A model generated the notes under the pieces. That model saw only the letters and a program-made list of their open reading frames with translations. It ran no database searches and was not told the origin of the DNA. Source: Nitrospirales bacterium (GTDB lineage Bacteria > Nitrospirota > Nitrospiria > Nitrospirales > UBA8639). From it: a stretch of DNA of 64,000 bases. Made by a program: the position numbers and the translations under genes. Shown here piece after piece: positions 8,591 to 18,920 of this stretch; the stretch's first letter is position 1; each line of letters begins with the position of its first letter. The DNA is taken from positions 1 to 64,000 of the forward strand of contig BQIW01000009.1 in the NCBI GenBank assembly GCA_021604105.1. Reading direction: 5' to 3'.

Positions 8591-8784
8591 CTGACACCCT
8601 TCCTACAACGCAACTCTGTGCCTATTGTGGCGGAAATCTCAAGGTCGGAGTGGCGGAAGATGCCAGGTTGCCTCCCTGTAATCCAAGTGTTCGGATCGGC
8701 TTTATCTGTACCTCCTGCGGCCAGCTCGAATCGCCGTTTTCTCCCAGAGAACAGGGACGGAACCCATGCCACGAAAACAGCTGA
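8584..8784 (+). CDS. Small zinc-ribbon protein
   Basis: 66 residues, overlapping the previous gene by 7 bp and the next one by 19 bp. Two CxxC pairs (CAYCGG near residue 12, CTSCGQ near 44) should bind one zinc. The region between is rich in proline and glycine. No further family is recognised. The tight overlaps show that it is translated with the head-tail genes. Confidence 0.6.
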   Translation: MLTDTLPTTQLCAYCGGNLKVGVAEDARLPPCNPSVRIGFICTSCGQLESPFSPREQGRNPCHENS

Positions 8785-9233
8785 TAACGGGCCTTAAAGA
8801 ACTCGAGAAGGCCCTTCAGCAATTACCGAATGCGGTGGCAAGCCGCACACTCATCACGGCCATGAGAAAAGCCGCCCGCCCGATTCTGCAAACTGCCATC
8901 CACAACGCGATGAGGTTCCGGAATCCCGGCACCTATTCTGCAGGCCAACTTGCTGATAGTTTGAAAATCGGAACGGTCTTGAATAAGCGCCAACGACGTA
9001 TTTTTCGGAAGCGTCCTGGAAATGCGGTGATTTATGTCGGGCCATCATGGCCGATGGGGGCTCATGCACATTTCAAGGAGTTTGGCACGAGTAAGCAACA
9101 GGCTGAACCGTTTCTCCGTCCAGCCTGGGATATGCATCAAGCAGAATTTTTAACGACGTTTAAACGAGAAGCGTGGAAAGCCCTGGAGAAGGCCCGAAAG
9201 AAACTCGCACAACAACGACCACGAGTAACATAA
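8766..9233 (+). CDS. HK97 gp10-like head-tail/tail completion protein
   Basis: 155 residues from ATG 8766. GLKELEKALQQLPNAVASRTLITAMRKAARPILQTA at the start and the downstream VIYVGPSWPMGAHAHFKEFGTSKQQAEPFLRPAWD are the hallmark of the HK97 gp10 family, including the FKEFGT and PFLRPAWD motifs. These proteins sit at the head-tail interface of siphophages, probably as tail completion factors. Only this member of the connector set is evident. The next gene, 10 bp on, is the tape measure protein, so the usual tail tube and assembly chaperone genes in between are missing. Confidence 0.85.
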   Translation: MPRKQLITGLKELEKALQQLPNAVASRTLITAMRKAARPILQTAIHNAMRFRNPGTYSAGQLADSLKIGTVLNKRQRRIFRKRPGNAVIYVGPSWPMGAHAHFKEFGTSKQQAEPFLRPAWDMHQAEFLTTFKREAWKALEKARKKLAQQRPRVT

Positions 9234-9243
9234 GGAGCGGATT

Positions 9244-11829
9244 ATGGCAGAACCAATTGGAGGTATGCGGATAGAACTCAGCGCCGAGAATGCCAAGCTG
9301 ATTCAGGATTTGGGCAAGGCGCAGCGCTCGATCGGGAAATTTTCTCGCGAGACCGAGCAGCAGATGAAGGGATTTCAAGCCTCAATTGTGGGATTAGGCA
9401 AAACCTTTTTCACCGTTTTTGGGGCCACGGCTTTAGCACGAGGTATTCATAATACCCAAAAGCTCGGAGACGAGCTGGCGAAGATGAGCCAGCGCACTGG
9501 CCTGACGGTGGAATTCCTGAACGGCTTTACGCAAGCCGCCGGGGTGGCCGATGTCAGCCAGCAATCCCTTTCTGTTGGGATTCGCACCCTCAACAAAAAC
9601 CTGCTGGACATGACGCAAGGCACCGGGGAAGCCAAAGACTCGCTTGAGGCAATGGGCATTTCAGGGACCGATGCCGCGGCATTACTCAAAACGCCGGAAG
9701 AGTCGTTACTCAAGATCATGGACTTACTCAGCCGGATTCCTGATGCCTCGCGCCGTGGCGCCGTGGCGCAAGAACTGCTGGGGCGAGCGGGAGCCGACTG
9801 GTTGCCACTCATTAACCAAGGCACTGAGGCCATTCGTCAACAGATTGCCCATTATCAGAAATTGAGACCACTCACCAAGGAAGAAGCCAAGGCCGCCGAA
9901 GCCTACAACGATTCTCTCCGGGATTTGGGGTATGCCGTTGAAGGATTGGGGGTAAAGTTGACCTCGCACCTGATCCCCGCCTTGACCAGTACCTTTGAAC
10001 TCACCTCACAGCTCGCAAGCTGGAATTATTCCGACGCGTTCTCCACGCTGCTTCCTCGTATCGATATGTTGGACTTCAAGCTAGGGGGCCTTCGGGAGAA
10101 GCTGATTTCCACGACAGAGAGTATCGGGTCATTCACCTTTCGCAACCTGACGAAAGGCTCGCAAGAGCAATTTCAAAAATTTATTGAAACGCTGTTGGAG
10201 GTGAAGTTTAAACCGGGGGGAGGAGCGAAGCCGCCAGCGGCACCTCAGGACCCAGTGCCAATGTTGCCGGAAGAGACAGTGAACGAGCTGTCGCAATCGG
10301 CTGAACTCAAAGGGCTCATCGATCGACGCGAGGCTCTGATTAAGCTCATTGAAGCGGAGGAAGCCGACAAGGAGATCAAGTCTGATCGGGTGCGTATCCT
10401 CCAAGAAGAGATTGCGCTCCTACAGGAAGCCTACGCCATCCAAAAGGAAATCGAAGCCGCCAACAAAGAGGGCAAGACCCGGGCGATTGATCAGAATGTC
10501 GCCATCACCGCCAGGATTGAGAAGGAGGCCCGGCTCAAGGAAATTCAAAATGAACGGGTCAAACTGTTCAAGCAGTTGAATGCAGAAGAGCAGGAGATCC
10601 TTGGGACGGATATTCAACATGGCTTGAATATCGAACAGCAAACCAAACAGCAAGGCATTCTCAACCAGTTTACGAGGGAACAGCAGGACATTCAGCGAGT
10701 CATTGCCCAGGCGGGAGACGATACATCAAAAGTGAGGGCTGGCCAGATTCTGCTTATTGAATCGCGGGTCAATCTACTGAAAAAAGAAAATGAAACGCTG
10801 GGCGAAACCAAGGCCAGGAATGAGCAGATCAATGAGCTGATCCTGGATGCCAATGCACTCCGGAAAGAGGGGCATGAAATCGAGCAGAAGGCCTTAGGCC
10901 GTGGAATTGTGGCGGGGGCCTCTGTCGATATCGAAAAGCAATTTGCTGACAGACGGCGAGCGGTCCGTGATGCCGAGCATCAGCTCGAGCTGGGCTCCAT
11001 CGCCAGAGGCCAAACGCGGCAGGACCAGCGCGTCCGGGAAATTCAACTGATCGAAGCCAAACTCCAACTCCTCTATGAGGAGCAACGCCTCGGGCTGGTG
11101 AATACCGAGCAGGCCAATAATCAATTCGATGTGCTGGTCACGGAGTTCAACAACGCCTCCAACCCGCAAGGATTTCTGGAAGGGTGGCAGAATGCTTTCC
11201 AGCAATTCTCCGACGATGCCCAAGGGGCCTTTGGGTTAGGCCAAACCCTGGCCAGACAGTTTACCCAAAACGTGCAGGGGCTCGGGGCCTCAATTACTCA
11301 GAACGTCTTTGACAAATTAGAAGAAGGCACCCTCTCCTGGAAGAGTGCCCTGGAAACCATTCCCGATCTCCTCCAACGAATTACCTCACAACTGATCGGC
11401 ATGGCCATTGCGCAGGGGGTGGCCTCGGCGATTGGTGGGGGATTGGGCGGATTGTTTGGTGGGGGCGCACCGGGAGCCACACCGAATGCTACGGCACGGG
11501 GAGCCTTGAACCCCAATCTGTTTGGCCCTGGGTTCGCCTCAGGAGCCGATTTTATGGTGGGCGGTCGTGGTGGGGTCGATGCCAACTTTTTCCCCATGCG
11601 GCTGAGTAAAGGCGAACGAGTCATGATTGAAACCCCAGCGCAACAGCGCGAAGGACGCGGCGGCGGCGAAATGACCGTGAATGTTCACAATTATGCTGGC
11701 GTCGATATCCAACAGGAGGAGCGCCAGACGCCGAGTGGAAGAAGCCTGGAGGTGTATGTTAGACGCCAGGTTCGCCAGGTGAATGAAGGGGAATATAAAC
11801 TTTCGCGTGGACCAGGGAGGGTCGGGTAA
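9244..11829 (+). CDS. Phage tail tape measure protein
   Basis: 861 residues after AAGGAGCGG. The N-terminus is typical of tape measure proteins: GGMRIELSAENAKLIQDLGKAQRSIGKFSRETEQQMKGF, then TALARGIHNTQKLGDELAKMSQRTGLTVEFLNGF. Long coiled coils follow (about 320-620, rich in EEIALLQEAYAIQKEIEAANKEG-like heptads). Next come a hydrophobic, glycine-rich segment near 720-750 (MAIAQGVASAIGGGLGGLFGGG) and a C-terminal MRLSKGERVMIETPAQQREG motif near 785. The protein sets tail length and helps DNA entry into the host. The frame is intact. Confidence 0.9.
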   Translation: MAEPIGGMRIELSAENAKLIQDLGKAQRSIGKFSRETEQQMKGFQASIVGLGKTFFTVFGATALARGIHNTQKLGDELAKMSQRTGLTVEFLNGFTQAAGVADVSQQSLSVGIRTLNKNLLDMTQGTGEAKDSLEAMGISGTDAAALLKTPEESLLKIMDLLSRIPDASRRGAVAQELLGRAGADWLPLINQGTEAIRQQIAHYQKLRPLTKEEAKAAEAYNDSLRDLGYAVEGLGVKLTSHLIPALTSTFELTSQLASWNYSDAFSTLLPRIDMLDFKLGGLREKLISTTESIGSFTFRNLTKGSQEQFQKFIETLLEVKFKPGGGAKPPAAPQDPVPMLPEETVNELSQSAELKGLIDRREALIKLIEAEEADKEIKSDRVRILQEEIALLQEAYAIQKEIEAANKEGKTRAIDQNVAITARIEKEARLKEIQNERVKLFKQLNAEEQEILGTDIQHGLNIEQQTKQQGILNQFTREQQDIQRVIAQAGDDTSKVRAGQILLIESRVNLLKKENETLGETKARNEQINELILDANALRKEGHEIEQKALGRGIVAGASVDIEKQFADRRRAVRDAEHQLELGSIARGQTRQDQRVREIQLIEAKLQLLYEEQRLGLVNTEQANNQFDVLVTEFNNASNPQGFLEGWQNAFQQFSDDAQGAFGLGQTLARQFTQNVQGLGASITQNVFDKLEEGTLSWKSALETIPDLLQRITSQLIGMAIAQGVASAIGGGLGGLFGGGAPGATPNATARGALNPNLFGPGFASGADFMVGGRGGVDANFFPMRLSKGERVMIETPAQQREGRGGGEMTVNVHNYAGVDIQQEERQTPSGRSLEVYVRRQVRQVNEGEYKLSRGPGRVG

Positions 11830-11849
11830 CGCCTAACTTCTCTTGGACG

Positions 11850-12038
11850 TTATTTTTTCTTTTTCTTCTCCAGGGACAGGCTAAGCCCTTTAGCTTCTAA
11901 TTCCCGGATATGCTCTTCAAATAACAGAATAAGATAGTCCTTGGCAGTCATTCTGTGCAGGGATGCAGCAGTTTTCATCTTCTCGGCCAATTCCAGGGGA
12001 ACCCCTCGAATCAGTAAGTCTTTGGTGTCTTTCTCCAT
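11850..12038 (-). CDS. Ribbon-helix-helix-like small protein, reverse strand
   Basis: 62 residues, convergent with the tape measure gene. KDLLIRGVPLELAEKMKTAASLHRMTAKDYLILLFEEHIRELEAKG has the strand-helix-helix pattern of Arc/MetJ-type repressors, and the tail is a run of lysines. It faces a second ribbon-helix-helix gene (12140-12292) across a 101-bp AT-rich region that probably holds divergent promoters. It could be the element's repressor or an antitoxin-like regulator. Confidence 0.6.
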   Translation of the reverse strand: MEKDTKDLLIRGVPLELAEKMKTAASLHRMTAKDYLILLFEEHIRELEAKGLSLSLEKKKKK

Positions 12039-12139
12039 GTGGAGCGAACTATATCAACATGGTACTATTGACAGCAAATGATATATAGTTATATAAATTA
12101 ACTTTGATAACATCAATAACATGAAAGGGAGGTGAAGGT

Positions 12140-12292
12140 ATGGCGACCACGAAGAAATTGTTGATCTATTTGCCGGCATGGATGAAGGCCAAGCTGGACG
12201 CCTTGAAAGCCCAAGGCTACACAGCCAGCGGTTTTATCCGGGCACTGTTAGAGAAGGAATTCAGTCAGACGAAAGCAAAGAAAGGCCGGTGA
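12140..12292 (+). CDS. Ribbon-helix-helix protein
   Basis: 50 residues from ATG 12140, following GGGAGGTGAAGG. KKLLIYLPAWMKAKLDALKAQGYTASGFIRALLEKEFSQ is a CopG/Arc-like fold: one strand and two helices with the GYTASGFIRALL turn. It is probably a DNA-binding dimer. Its stop is 1 bp before the ATG of the DUF4326 gene, so the two are co-translated. It is divergent from the reverse-strand ribbon-helix-helix gene. Confidence 0.65.
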   Translation: MATTKKLLIYLPAWMKAKLDALKAQGYTASGFIRALLEKEFSQTKAKKGR

Positions 12293-12293
12293 T

Positions 12294-12647
12294 ATGGCCA
12301 TACCGGAAAGAGAGCAAGATTTGATTGCGGCTCTCCAGCGTGGGGAAACCGTGGTCATCAACCTGCATAAAGATGGAGGGCAAAAAACCGTGGAGCAGTG
12401 GGCCAAGGAACACGGCCGCTTTCAGTATATTGGCCGATTTCGCCCAGGGTATGGATCCAGCCGATGGCAAAACCGAAACAAAGTCGGCACTCGAGCCGAA
12501 ATTGTGGAAGCCTATGCTGCAGATCTCCAGAAGAGGCCAGACCTCTTGAAAGATCTGCCCCTATTACGCGGGAAAGCTCTCGGCTGTTGGTGTGCGCCGG
12601 AACCCTGTCACGGTGATGTCTTAGTTACCTTATTAACTGACCAATGA
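12294..12647 (+). CDS. DUF4326-domain protein
   Basis: 117 residues. The C-terminal motif LRGKALGCWCAPEPCHGDVL (about 91-110) is the signature of DUF4326, a short domain common in phages and mobile elements with conserved Cys and His suggesting metal binding. The N-terminal part has ETVVINLHKDGG and FQYIGRF. The biochemical role is unknown to me. It lies in an operon with the small ribbon-helix-helix gene just upstream. Confidence 0.8.
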   Translation: MAIPEREQDLIAALQRGETVVINLHKDGGQKTVEQWAKEHGRFQYIGRFRPGYGSSRWQNRNKVGTRAEIVEAYAADLQKRPDLLKDLPLLRGKALGCWCAPEPCHGDVLVTLLTDQ

Positions 12648-12679
12648 TTCAACCTTAAACCTCATATAAGGAGCCTCCC

Positions 12680-12928
12680 ATGGCGAGGAAACAAGCCTCC
12701 AACAGAACAGAATTCACCTACCTCGTGGCGTGTGACTGCGAAGTCTGTTTAGAAAAATGTTCTCCCTACGGTTTTATGACATTAAGCGATTATCTACCAA
12801 CAAAAGCCAAAGCCATTAAGGAACAAAAAAAATACCTTTCGCAGCATCCCCAATGCTACCTGGCGACTCATTTTATAGAACCCATTCCCCTTCCGTACCA
12901 GAAACTCAAGACACGAAAGGCGGCGTAA
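12680..12928 (+). CDS. Hypothetical element protein with clustered cysteines
   Basis: 82 residues after AAGGAGCC. Cysteines cluster in VACDCEVCLEKCSPYG (residues 17-32), with one more Cys near 59, so metal binding is possible. The rest is helical and lysine-rich (TKAKAIKEQKKYL). No family is recognised. It ends 2 bp before the integrase gene and is probably co-transcribed with it. Confidence 0.6.
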   Translation: MARKQASNRTEFTYLVACDCEVCLEKCSPYGFMTLSDYLPTKAKAIKEQKKYLSQHPQCYLATHFIEPIPLPYQKLKTRKAA

Positions 12929-12930
12929 CG

Positions 12931-14061
12931 ATGGCGCGAAAAGGCAGATCAGATCGAGGATTGCTGCAGCGTCAGAATACCGAAGGTAAGCTGGCGTGGT
13001 ATGTCCGTTTGCACCATACCGGCAAAGATCGGTGGTTTGGTTCCTTCTCGACCAAGACGAAAGCCCGAGAGTTTTACGAGAAGGCCAAGCTTGAGCAAAA
13101 GGAAGGCCGGTTCTTTCCGGAACGGTATCTGCAAAATGGCTGTCCATTGGCTACGGAGTGGATCCAAGACTATATGGATACTTTGGAGCATTCAGGAAAG
13201 TCGAAGAAAACACAGTATGAAGAAAAGCGTTACGGGGAATGGTGGAAAACGCGATTGGCAGGGAAACGCTTGTCGCACATTACTCCAGCGGATTTGGATA
13301 GCGTCAAGCGAGAGTTAACGGAGAAAGGGCATACGGGGGAAACCATCAAACATTACTTGAAGTTTCTCCGGCATGTCCTGAACGAAGCGATCCGGGGGGA
13401 CAAGCTTGAGAAAACCCCTTTTGCCCGGTTCACCATGCCGAAAGTCTCCCAAGGCCGGACCAGGTTTTTGACGATGGAAGAAGAATCCGCCTTGCTGCAG
13501 GCCTTGGGAGAACCCTATGCCCAGTGGGCCCGGCTGGCGATCTTAACCGGCTTGAGAAAAACGGAAATGTTTTCGTTGCGATGGGCCGATGTGGATTTAG
13601 AACAAGGGTTCGTGACGTTGACGAAGACGAAATCCGGACGGGTGCAGTATTGCCCCTTGAACCAAGAGGCCGAAGACATTTTGAGAGGTTTTTCCTCCTG
13701 GAAGGCGTCGGCGTGGGTGTTCCCGAGTAAACGGGCAAAGCAGCATTTGGATAGCTATAACTTCTACGGGCGGGTCTTTCTCCCGGCCATTGAAAAAGCC
13801 AAGTTGAAAAATGTGACCTGGCACACCCTCCGGCATACGTTCGCGTCCCGTCTGGCGATGAATGGACAAGGTGACAGCACCATTGCCGCCTTGCTCCGAC
13901 ATAGCGGAACAGGTTTGGTTCAACGCTATGCGCACCTGTCCCCTACCCACCTGCGAGGAGCGGTTGAAGGGGTATCGGGGTATGGCAAGGCCACGGTTCA
14001 GGATGGAACCGTAGCAAAAACCGTAAAACCTGTTAGGGAGGAGAGGGAGAAAGTTGTCTAA
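12931..14061 (+). CDS. int: Tyrosine recombinase (phage integrase)
   Basis: 376 residues, started at ATG 12931, which opens the conserved [11 protein letters not shown]. An N-terminal Arm-like segment ([26 protein letters not shown]) is followed by a SAM-like core-binding domain (about 75-160) and the catalytic domain. Active-site residues are visible: Arg in [15 protein letters not shown], Lys in TKTKSGR, HxxR in HTLRHTF, His in LLRHSG and the nucleophile in VQRYAHL. It recombines the element's attP with the tRNA-Pro attB. The gene ends 14 bp before the tRNA repeat, and its last codons contain the third copy of the candidate arm site (14007-14023). Confidence 0.92.
   Translation: MARKGRSDRGLLQRQNTEGKLAWYVRLHHTGKDRWFGSFSTKTKAREFYEKAKLEQKEGRFFPERYLQNGCPLATEWIQDYMDTLEHSGKSKKTQYEEKRYGEWWKTRLAGKRLSHITPADLDSVKRELTEKGHTGETIKHYLKFLRHVLNEAIRGDKLEKTPFARFTMPKVSQGRTRFLTMEEESALLQALGEPYAQWARLAILTGLRKTEMFSLRWADVDLEQGFVTLTKTKSGRVQYCPLNQEAEDILRGFSSWKASAWVFPSKRAKQHLDSYNFYGRVFLPAIEKAKLKNVTWHTLRHTFASRLAMNGQGDSTIAALLRHSGTGLVQRYAHLSPTHLRGAVEGVSGYGKATVQDGTVAKTVKPVREEREKVV
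14007..14026 (+). repeat. Third copy of candidate integrase arm site
   Basis: AACCGTAGCAAAAACCGTAA, identical to 3364-3383, lies within the last codons of the integrase gene, 49 bp from the right attachment repeat. Confidence 0.55.
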
Positions 14062-14074
14062 GTGGTTGTTTTTA

Positions 14075-14129
<55 letters not shown>

Positions 14130-14152
<23 letters not shown>

Positions 14153-14765
14153 ACTCTTGTGCTAAATGGCGATGTGTGGTGAGAAGACTCTTGGCATTGG
14201 TCACCGCCTGAGCGCGATGGCTTATTCGATTTTTTTCTGCAAAGGTCATTTCGGCTAGTGTTTTTCCTAATTGAGGAACATAGAATACCGGATCATACCC
14301 GAATCCACCCGTTCCATGAAACTCCTGGGTAATAATTCCCTCTAACACGCCTTCAACGGTTTCCGTCTCTCCATCCGGATTGGCCAGCGCCACCACGGTG
14401 ATAAAACGGGCGGTTCGCTGTTCCGACGGCACCCCGTGTAATTCCTGCAACAGTTTTTGACAGTTATCCTCATATGTTGCATGCTCGCCGGCGTACCGGG
14501 CCGCATAGACCCCTGGATGTCCCTGTAACGCATCCACTTCCAACCCGGTATCGTCTGCCAAGGCCCAGTGTCCGGTAAATTTGGCTGTGGCCACCGCCTT
14601 TTTCACGGCATTGGCCTGACAGGTAAGCCCATCTTCATCAACAGCCGGAAAATCAGGAAATTCAATCAAGGTGAGCATAGGAATCCCCACATCCTTGAGA
14701 ATAGATTGAATTTCCTCAACTTTATCCCGATTCCCGGTTGCCAGCACTAAAGAGTCAATGACCAT
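14130..14765 (-). CDS. rdgB: XTP/dITP diphosphatase (HAM1/RdgB family)
   Basis: 211 residues from ATG 14765; longer in-frame readings lack homology. The enzyme removes inosine and xanthosine triphosphates from the nucleotide pool. Motifs: [14 protein letters not shown] near the start (substrate loop), [26 protein letters not shown] in the middle (Asp metal ligands), and [16 protein letters not shown] then [11 protein letters not shown] toward the end. It follows rph by 14 bp, the usual rph-rdgB pairing. Its last eight codons overlap the 5' end of tRNA-Pro, so mRNA and tRNA processing must compete or be coordinated. Confidence 0.93.
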
Positions 14766-14779
14766 CACTCTTATCCGAC

Positions 14780-15523
14780 TTAGGCAATAGAGCCGATAAG
14801 CTCCTTCTGCAAGGTAATCAAGCGTTGAATCCCTTCCCATCCCATCGCCAAAAAATCATCCAGATCTTTTTTGGAAAATGGAGATTGTTCGGCGGTTCCC
14901 TGCACCTCGACCATCCGCCCGTTCCCGGTCATAACGAGATTCATATCCACGTCCGCTTGAGAGTCTTCCTCGTAGGCCAGGTCTAACCGGATTTCCCCGG
15001 CAATCTTTCCAATACTGATGGCCGCCAAATAATCCAGAAGCGGGCATTGTTTGATCAGCCCTTTTTCTTTCAAGGTCGAAAAGGCATCAGCCAGGGCAAT
15101 ATAGGCTCCCGTGATCGAGGCGGTCCGTGTTCCCCCATCAGCTTGAATCACATCACAATCAATCCAAATGGAGCGTTCTCCCATTTGATGCATATCCGTG
15201 ACGGCCCGGAGCGAGCGCCCTACCAGCCGTTGAATTTCTAAGGTTCGCCCGCCCTGCTTGCCTTTGCTGGCTTCACGGGACATCCGATCATGGGTTGAAC
15301 GTGGCAACATCCCGTACTCAGCGGTAATCCAGCCCTGTCCTTTGTCCCGTAAAAAAGGCGGAACTTTTTCTTCCACCGAGGCCGTACACACGACCTTGGT
15401 CTCTCCCATTTCAATCAGCACCGATCCTTCGGCATATTTGGTAAAGGGGCGGGTAATTTTGACAGGCCGAAGTTCATCCGCCCGTCGATTATCTGTACGC
15501 GGGATACTAAGTGTCGGTAACAT
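14780..15523 (-). CDS. rph: Ribonuclease PH
   Basis: 247 residues, the normal family length. It is a phosphate-dependent 3'-5' exoribonuclease that trims tRNA 3' ends as a hexameric ring. Recognisable segments are [87 protein letters not shown] and the phosphate-binding region [14 protein letters not shown]. First gene of a two-gene unit with rdgB. Nearby tRNA genes make the functional link plausible, though this pairing is general. Confidence 0.95.
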   Translation of the reverse strand: MLPTLSIPRTDNRRADELRPVKITRPFTKYAEGSVLIEMGETKVVCTASVEEKVPPFLRDKGQGWITAEYGMLPRSTHDRMSREASKGKQGGRTLEIQRLVGRSLRAVTDMHQMGERSIWIDCDVIQADGGTRTASITGAYIALADAFSTLKEKGLIKQCPLLDYLAAISIGKIAGEIRLDLAYEEDSQADVDMNLVMTGNGRMVEVQGTAEQSPFSKKDLDDFLAMGWEGIQRLITLQKELIGSIA

Positions 15524-15683
15524 TATTCCTCACATTAAAAAAAAGGGGTTGAATTATAAAGAGGGCTCCTGCAAAACACAAATGCACCACACACCTTGTC
15601 CACATGAGATTGAAAGAATGGCTGATCTATTTGGATGGCGATGACGTACAATCTGCATCTTGAATCTTTGATAACCAGATGAA

Positions 15684-15791
15684 TCATTTTTTACGATCCT
15701 GAACGACATACCAGCGTAAGAACAGCAAGCCCGCAATGATCACACTCACCAGGACAACAAACACGTCTTCATGAGGAAAGAGATAGGGCAT
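15684..15791 (-). CDS. Predicted 35-residue single-pass membrane peptide
   Basis: Reverse-strand ATG 15791 to TGA 15684 encodes a peptide with an acidic start (PHED), a hydrophobic span VFVVLVSVIIAGLLFL and a charged end WYVVQDRKK. This pattern is typical of genuine small inner-membrane proteins. No strong ribosome site is visible, which lowers confidence. It lies alone between rph and serS. Confidence 0.4.
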   Translation of the reverse strand: MPYLFPHEDVFVVLVSVIIAGLLFLRWYVVQDRKK

Positions 15792-15866
15792 GGATGCTAG
15801 GCTTCGGCCGAAATGACCAGGGTTTTTCGGGTTGCATTCATTGACTGAGATAGGGACTCATGATAG

Positions 15867-17168
<1,302 letters not shown>

Positions 17169-17178
17169 GGACCGAGAC

Positions 17179-18186
17179 ATGCCACGGCTAGTATTTGCCC
17201 AAGGGGAGCAAAAACGATATCTCACAGCGGTCAAAAAGGCTATGAACGCACAAATAGAAATCCTAGCCTTAAATTGTGGAGTGCACCCGAGGACCATTCA
17301 AGACTGGCAACGGGAGAAGTACCGCATAAGTCAGGAAGCCGTAACCTCATTACAGAAGATTTCAGGAATTCCTTCCCCAAGGATATTGGAGATCCTTCCG
17401 GACTATTGGAGCACCAGAAAAGCCGGCCAATTAGGGGCAAGGCGAAGGTTCGAACGCTATGGGAATCCGGGCACTGCCGATGGCAGACGTCGTGGTGGCC
17501 TCACCTCCCGCGAGAAGATGAAGCATTTAGGATTGCCGACTGGATTTAAATTCAGGAGGGCCTTTGCGAAACCTGAGCCCTCCCCTCTTTTGGCTGAGTT
17601 TCTAGGAATAATGCTGGGAGACGGCGGCGTAGGACCTTATCAGATTACCATCACCCTTAATGCGATCACCGATGCAGCCTATGCAGACTTCGTAGTAGAT
17701 GTCATCGTCCGTATGTTCGGACTCATCCCCTCACAAAAAATTCGAGGAAATGCGTGTAACATTGTTGTTTCCAGCATAGAACTCGTTGAATTTCTCTGTC
17801 AGAAAGGACTCGTCCCTGGCAATAAGGTCGCACACCAAGTCACCCTCCCACTCTGGATTCTTGAACATCCAGATTGTGTAATTGCCGGGTTAAGAGGGTT
17901 AATGGATACCGACGGCTCAATTTACCGGGGTAGCCATCTCACGGCTGGGACCAAATATGACTATGCGTGTTTATGCTTCAGGAACTATTCCAAACCTCTT
18001 CTGGATGCTGTTCACCACATTATGATAAACCTCGGATATCATCCAACGATGGGTCACAACCGTGTCTATCTATACAGGCAAAATGAGATTAAGAGATACT
18101 TTAACGAAATTGGCACTCACAATCCGAAACATTTTAAGCGGTATGAAACTATCGTTGGTTCCCCGAACAACGGTCCTATAGAATGA
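17179..18186 (+). CDS. LAGLIDADG homing endonuclease-like protein
   Basis: 335 residues. Two LAGLIDADG-type helices are visible: LLAEFLGIMLGDGGVG near 141 and VIAGLRGLMDTDGSIY near 234, each with the metal-binding Asp. A second region (FRNYSKPLLDAVHHIMINLGYHPTMG) fits the usual C-terminal half. Residues 1-70 look like a helix-turn-helix (LALNCGVHPRTIQDWQREKYRISQEAVTSLQKISGIPSPRILE). It is free-standing, sitting 10 bp after serS and 10 bp before tRNA-Ser(UGA), not inside an intron or intein. It may be a mobile gene whose target is this locus, or a domesticated DNA-binding protein. Confidence 0.8.
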   Translation: MPRLVFAQGEQKRYLTAVKKAMNAQIEILALNCGVHPRTIQDWQREKYRISQEAVTSLQKISGIPSPRILEILPDYWSTRKAGQLGARRRFERYGNPGTADGRRRGGLTSREKMKHLGLPTGFKFRRAFAKPEPSPLLAEFLGIMLGDGGVGPYQITITLNAITDAAYADFVVDVIVRMFGLIPSQKIRGNACNIVVSSIELVEFLCQKGLVPGNKVAHQVTLPLWILEHPDCVIAGLRGLMDTDGSIYRGSHLTAGTKYDYACLCFRNYSKPLLDAVHHIMINLGYHPTMGHNRVYLYRQNEIKRYFNEIGTHNPKHFKRYETIVGSPNNGPIE

Positions 18187-18196
18187 GCCATCACAA

Positions 18197-18284
18197 GGAG
18201 GGGTAGGAAAGCGGTTTAATCCTCCGGTCTTGAAAACCGGCGTGGTGAAAGCCACCGTGGGTTCGAATCCCACCCCCTCCGCCA
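18197..18284 (+). tRNA. tRNA-Ser (anticodon UGA)
   Basis: 88 nt with encoded CCA. Acceptor GGAGGGG pairs with CCCCTCC, the anticodon loop CTTGAAA gives UGA, the long variable arm is CGTGGTGAAAGCCACC, and the T-loop is TTCGAAT. Class II shape fits serine. A second, partial copy of its 3' end lies at 18472-18495. Confidence 0.95.
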
Positions 18285-18383
18285 TTAACCAAACGACACA
18301 CCAAATTCTACAATCATCAAATAGCACAAGATCCACTCATTAACTGGGTGGGGTTCGAACCAGGGGTTTTGAAGGGGGTGTGC

Positions 18384-18429
18384 CCCCTTCATGGGGTGAC
18401 CGCAGCCATGCGAAGGCACGAGGGGGCAT
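18384..18429 (+). repeat. 46-bp direct repeat, left copy
   Basis: CCCCTTCATGGGGTGACCG through AAGGCACGAGGGGGCAT. It matches 18921-18966 with about 4 mismatches. The pair brackets the tRNA-Ser fragment and the GIY-YIG relic. Confidence 0.75.
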
Positions 18430-18471
18430 GGCCCCCTAGTGGGAGTGCGGGGTTAGCAAGCCCCGCACGAC

Positions 18472-18495
18472 TTCGAATTCCCACCCCCTCCGCCA
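18472..18495 (+). repeat. Partial tRNA-Ser 3' end duplicate
   Basis: TCCCACCCCCTCCGCCA repeats the acceptor and CCA end of the intact tRNA-Ser, preceded by the T-loop bases with one extra T. It looks like an attachment-site scar. Confidence 0.65.
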
Positions 18496-18665
18496 GCCTT
18501 CGCAAGGGCTACGGCTGGCAGGCCAGCACAGAAAAGGATGCGAAGGCTGTCCGCCGAAGTCTTGCAGCCAACTATCGATAACTCAGTTTACTTCACTTTA
18601 GAATAGTGTTCATTAATAGCAAGCACGAGGTCGCGACGAAGGCGGACTCCTACTATTCCTCTGTC

Positions 18666-18909
18666 ATGAAATATGTCTGTCTCATCAAAAGCGAATCACA
18701 TCCTAAGCAGAGTTACATCGGTATCACTTCCGATTAAAAAAAAACGACTGGCCATTCATAACGATGGCGGATCTGTTCATACCTCGAAGGTCAAGCCTTG
18801 GAAGCTCATAACCGTTATGGCTTTTTCTGAGGACTCAAAAGCCCTTGCGTTCGAACGCTACCTCAAAACCGGGTCAGGAAGGGCATTCGCCAAGAAAAGA
18901 CTGGGGTAA
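18666..18909 (+). pseudogene. Frameshifted GIY-YIG endonuclease
   Basis: From ATG 18666 the frame reads MKYVCLIKSESHPKQSYIGI (a GIY-YIG start) and hits a TAA directly after ITSD at a run of nine A. Shifting frame at the A run gives KKRLAIHNDGG, then KPWKLITVMAFSEDSKALAFERYLKTGSGRAF and KKRL, the usual body of UPF0213/YhbQ-like GIY-YIG proteins. One extra base in the A tract explains the break. It may be a true pseudogene or a slippage-prone tract. It is bracketed by 46-bp direct repeats next to tRNA-Ser, as a small mobile nuclease cassette would be. Confidence 0.75.
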
Positions 18910-18920
18910 TCGGGATATTT

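Larger units (their letters stand above)
18285..18665. other. Rearranged region after tRNA-Ser
   Basis: About 380 bp without a gene. It contains several GC-rich inverted repeats, the first copy of a 46-bp direct repeat (18384-18429) and a tRNA-Ser 3'-end fragment. The texture suggests repeated insertion and duplication at the tRNA 3' end. Confidence 0.5.
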
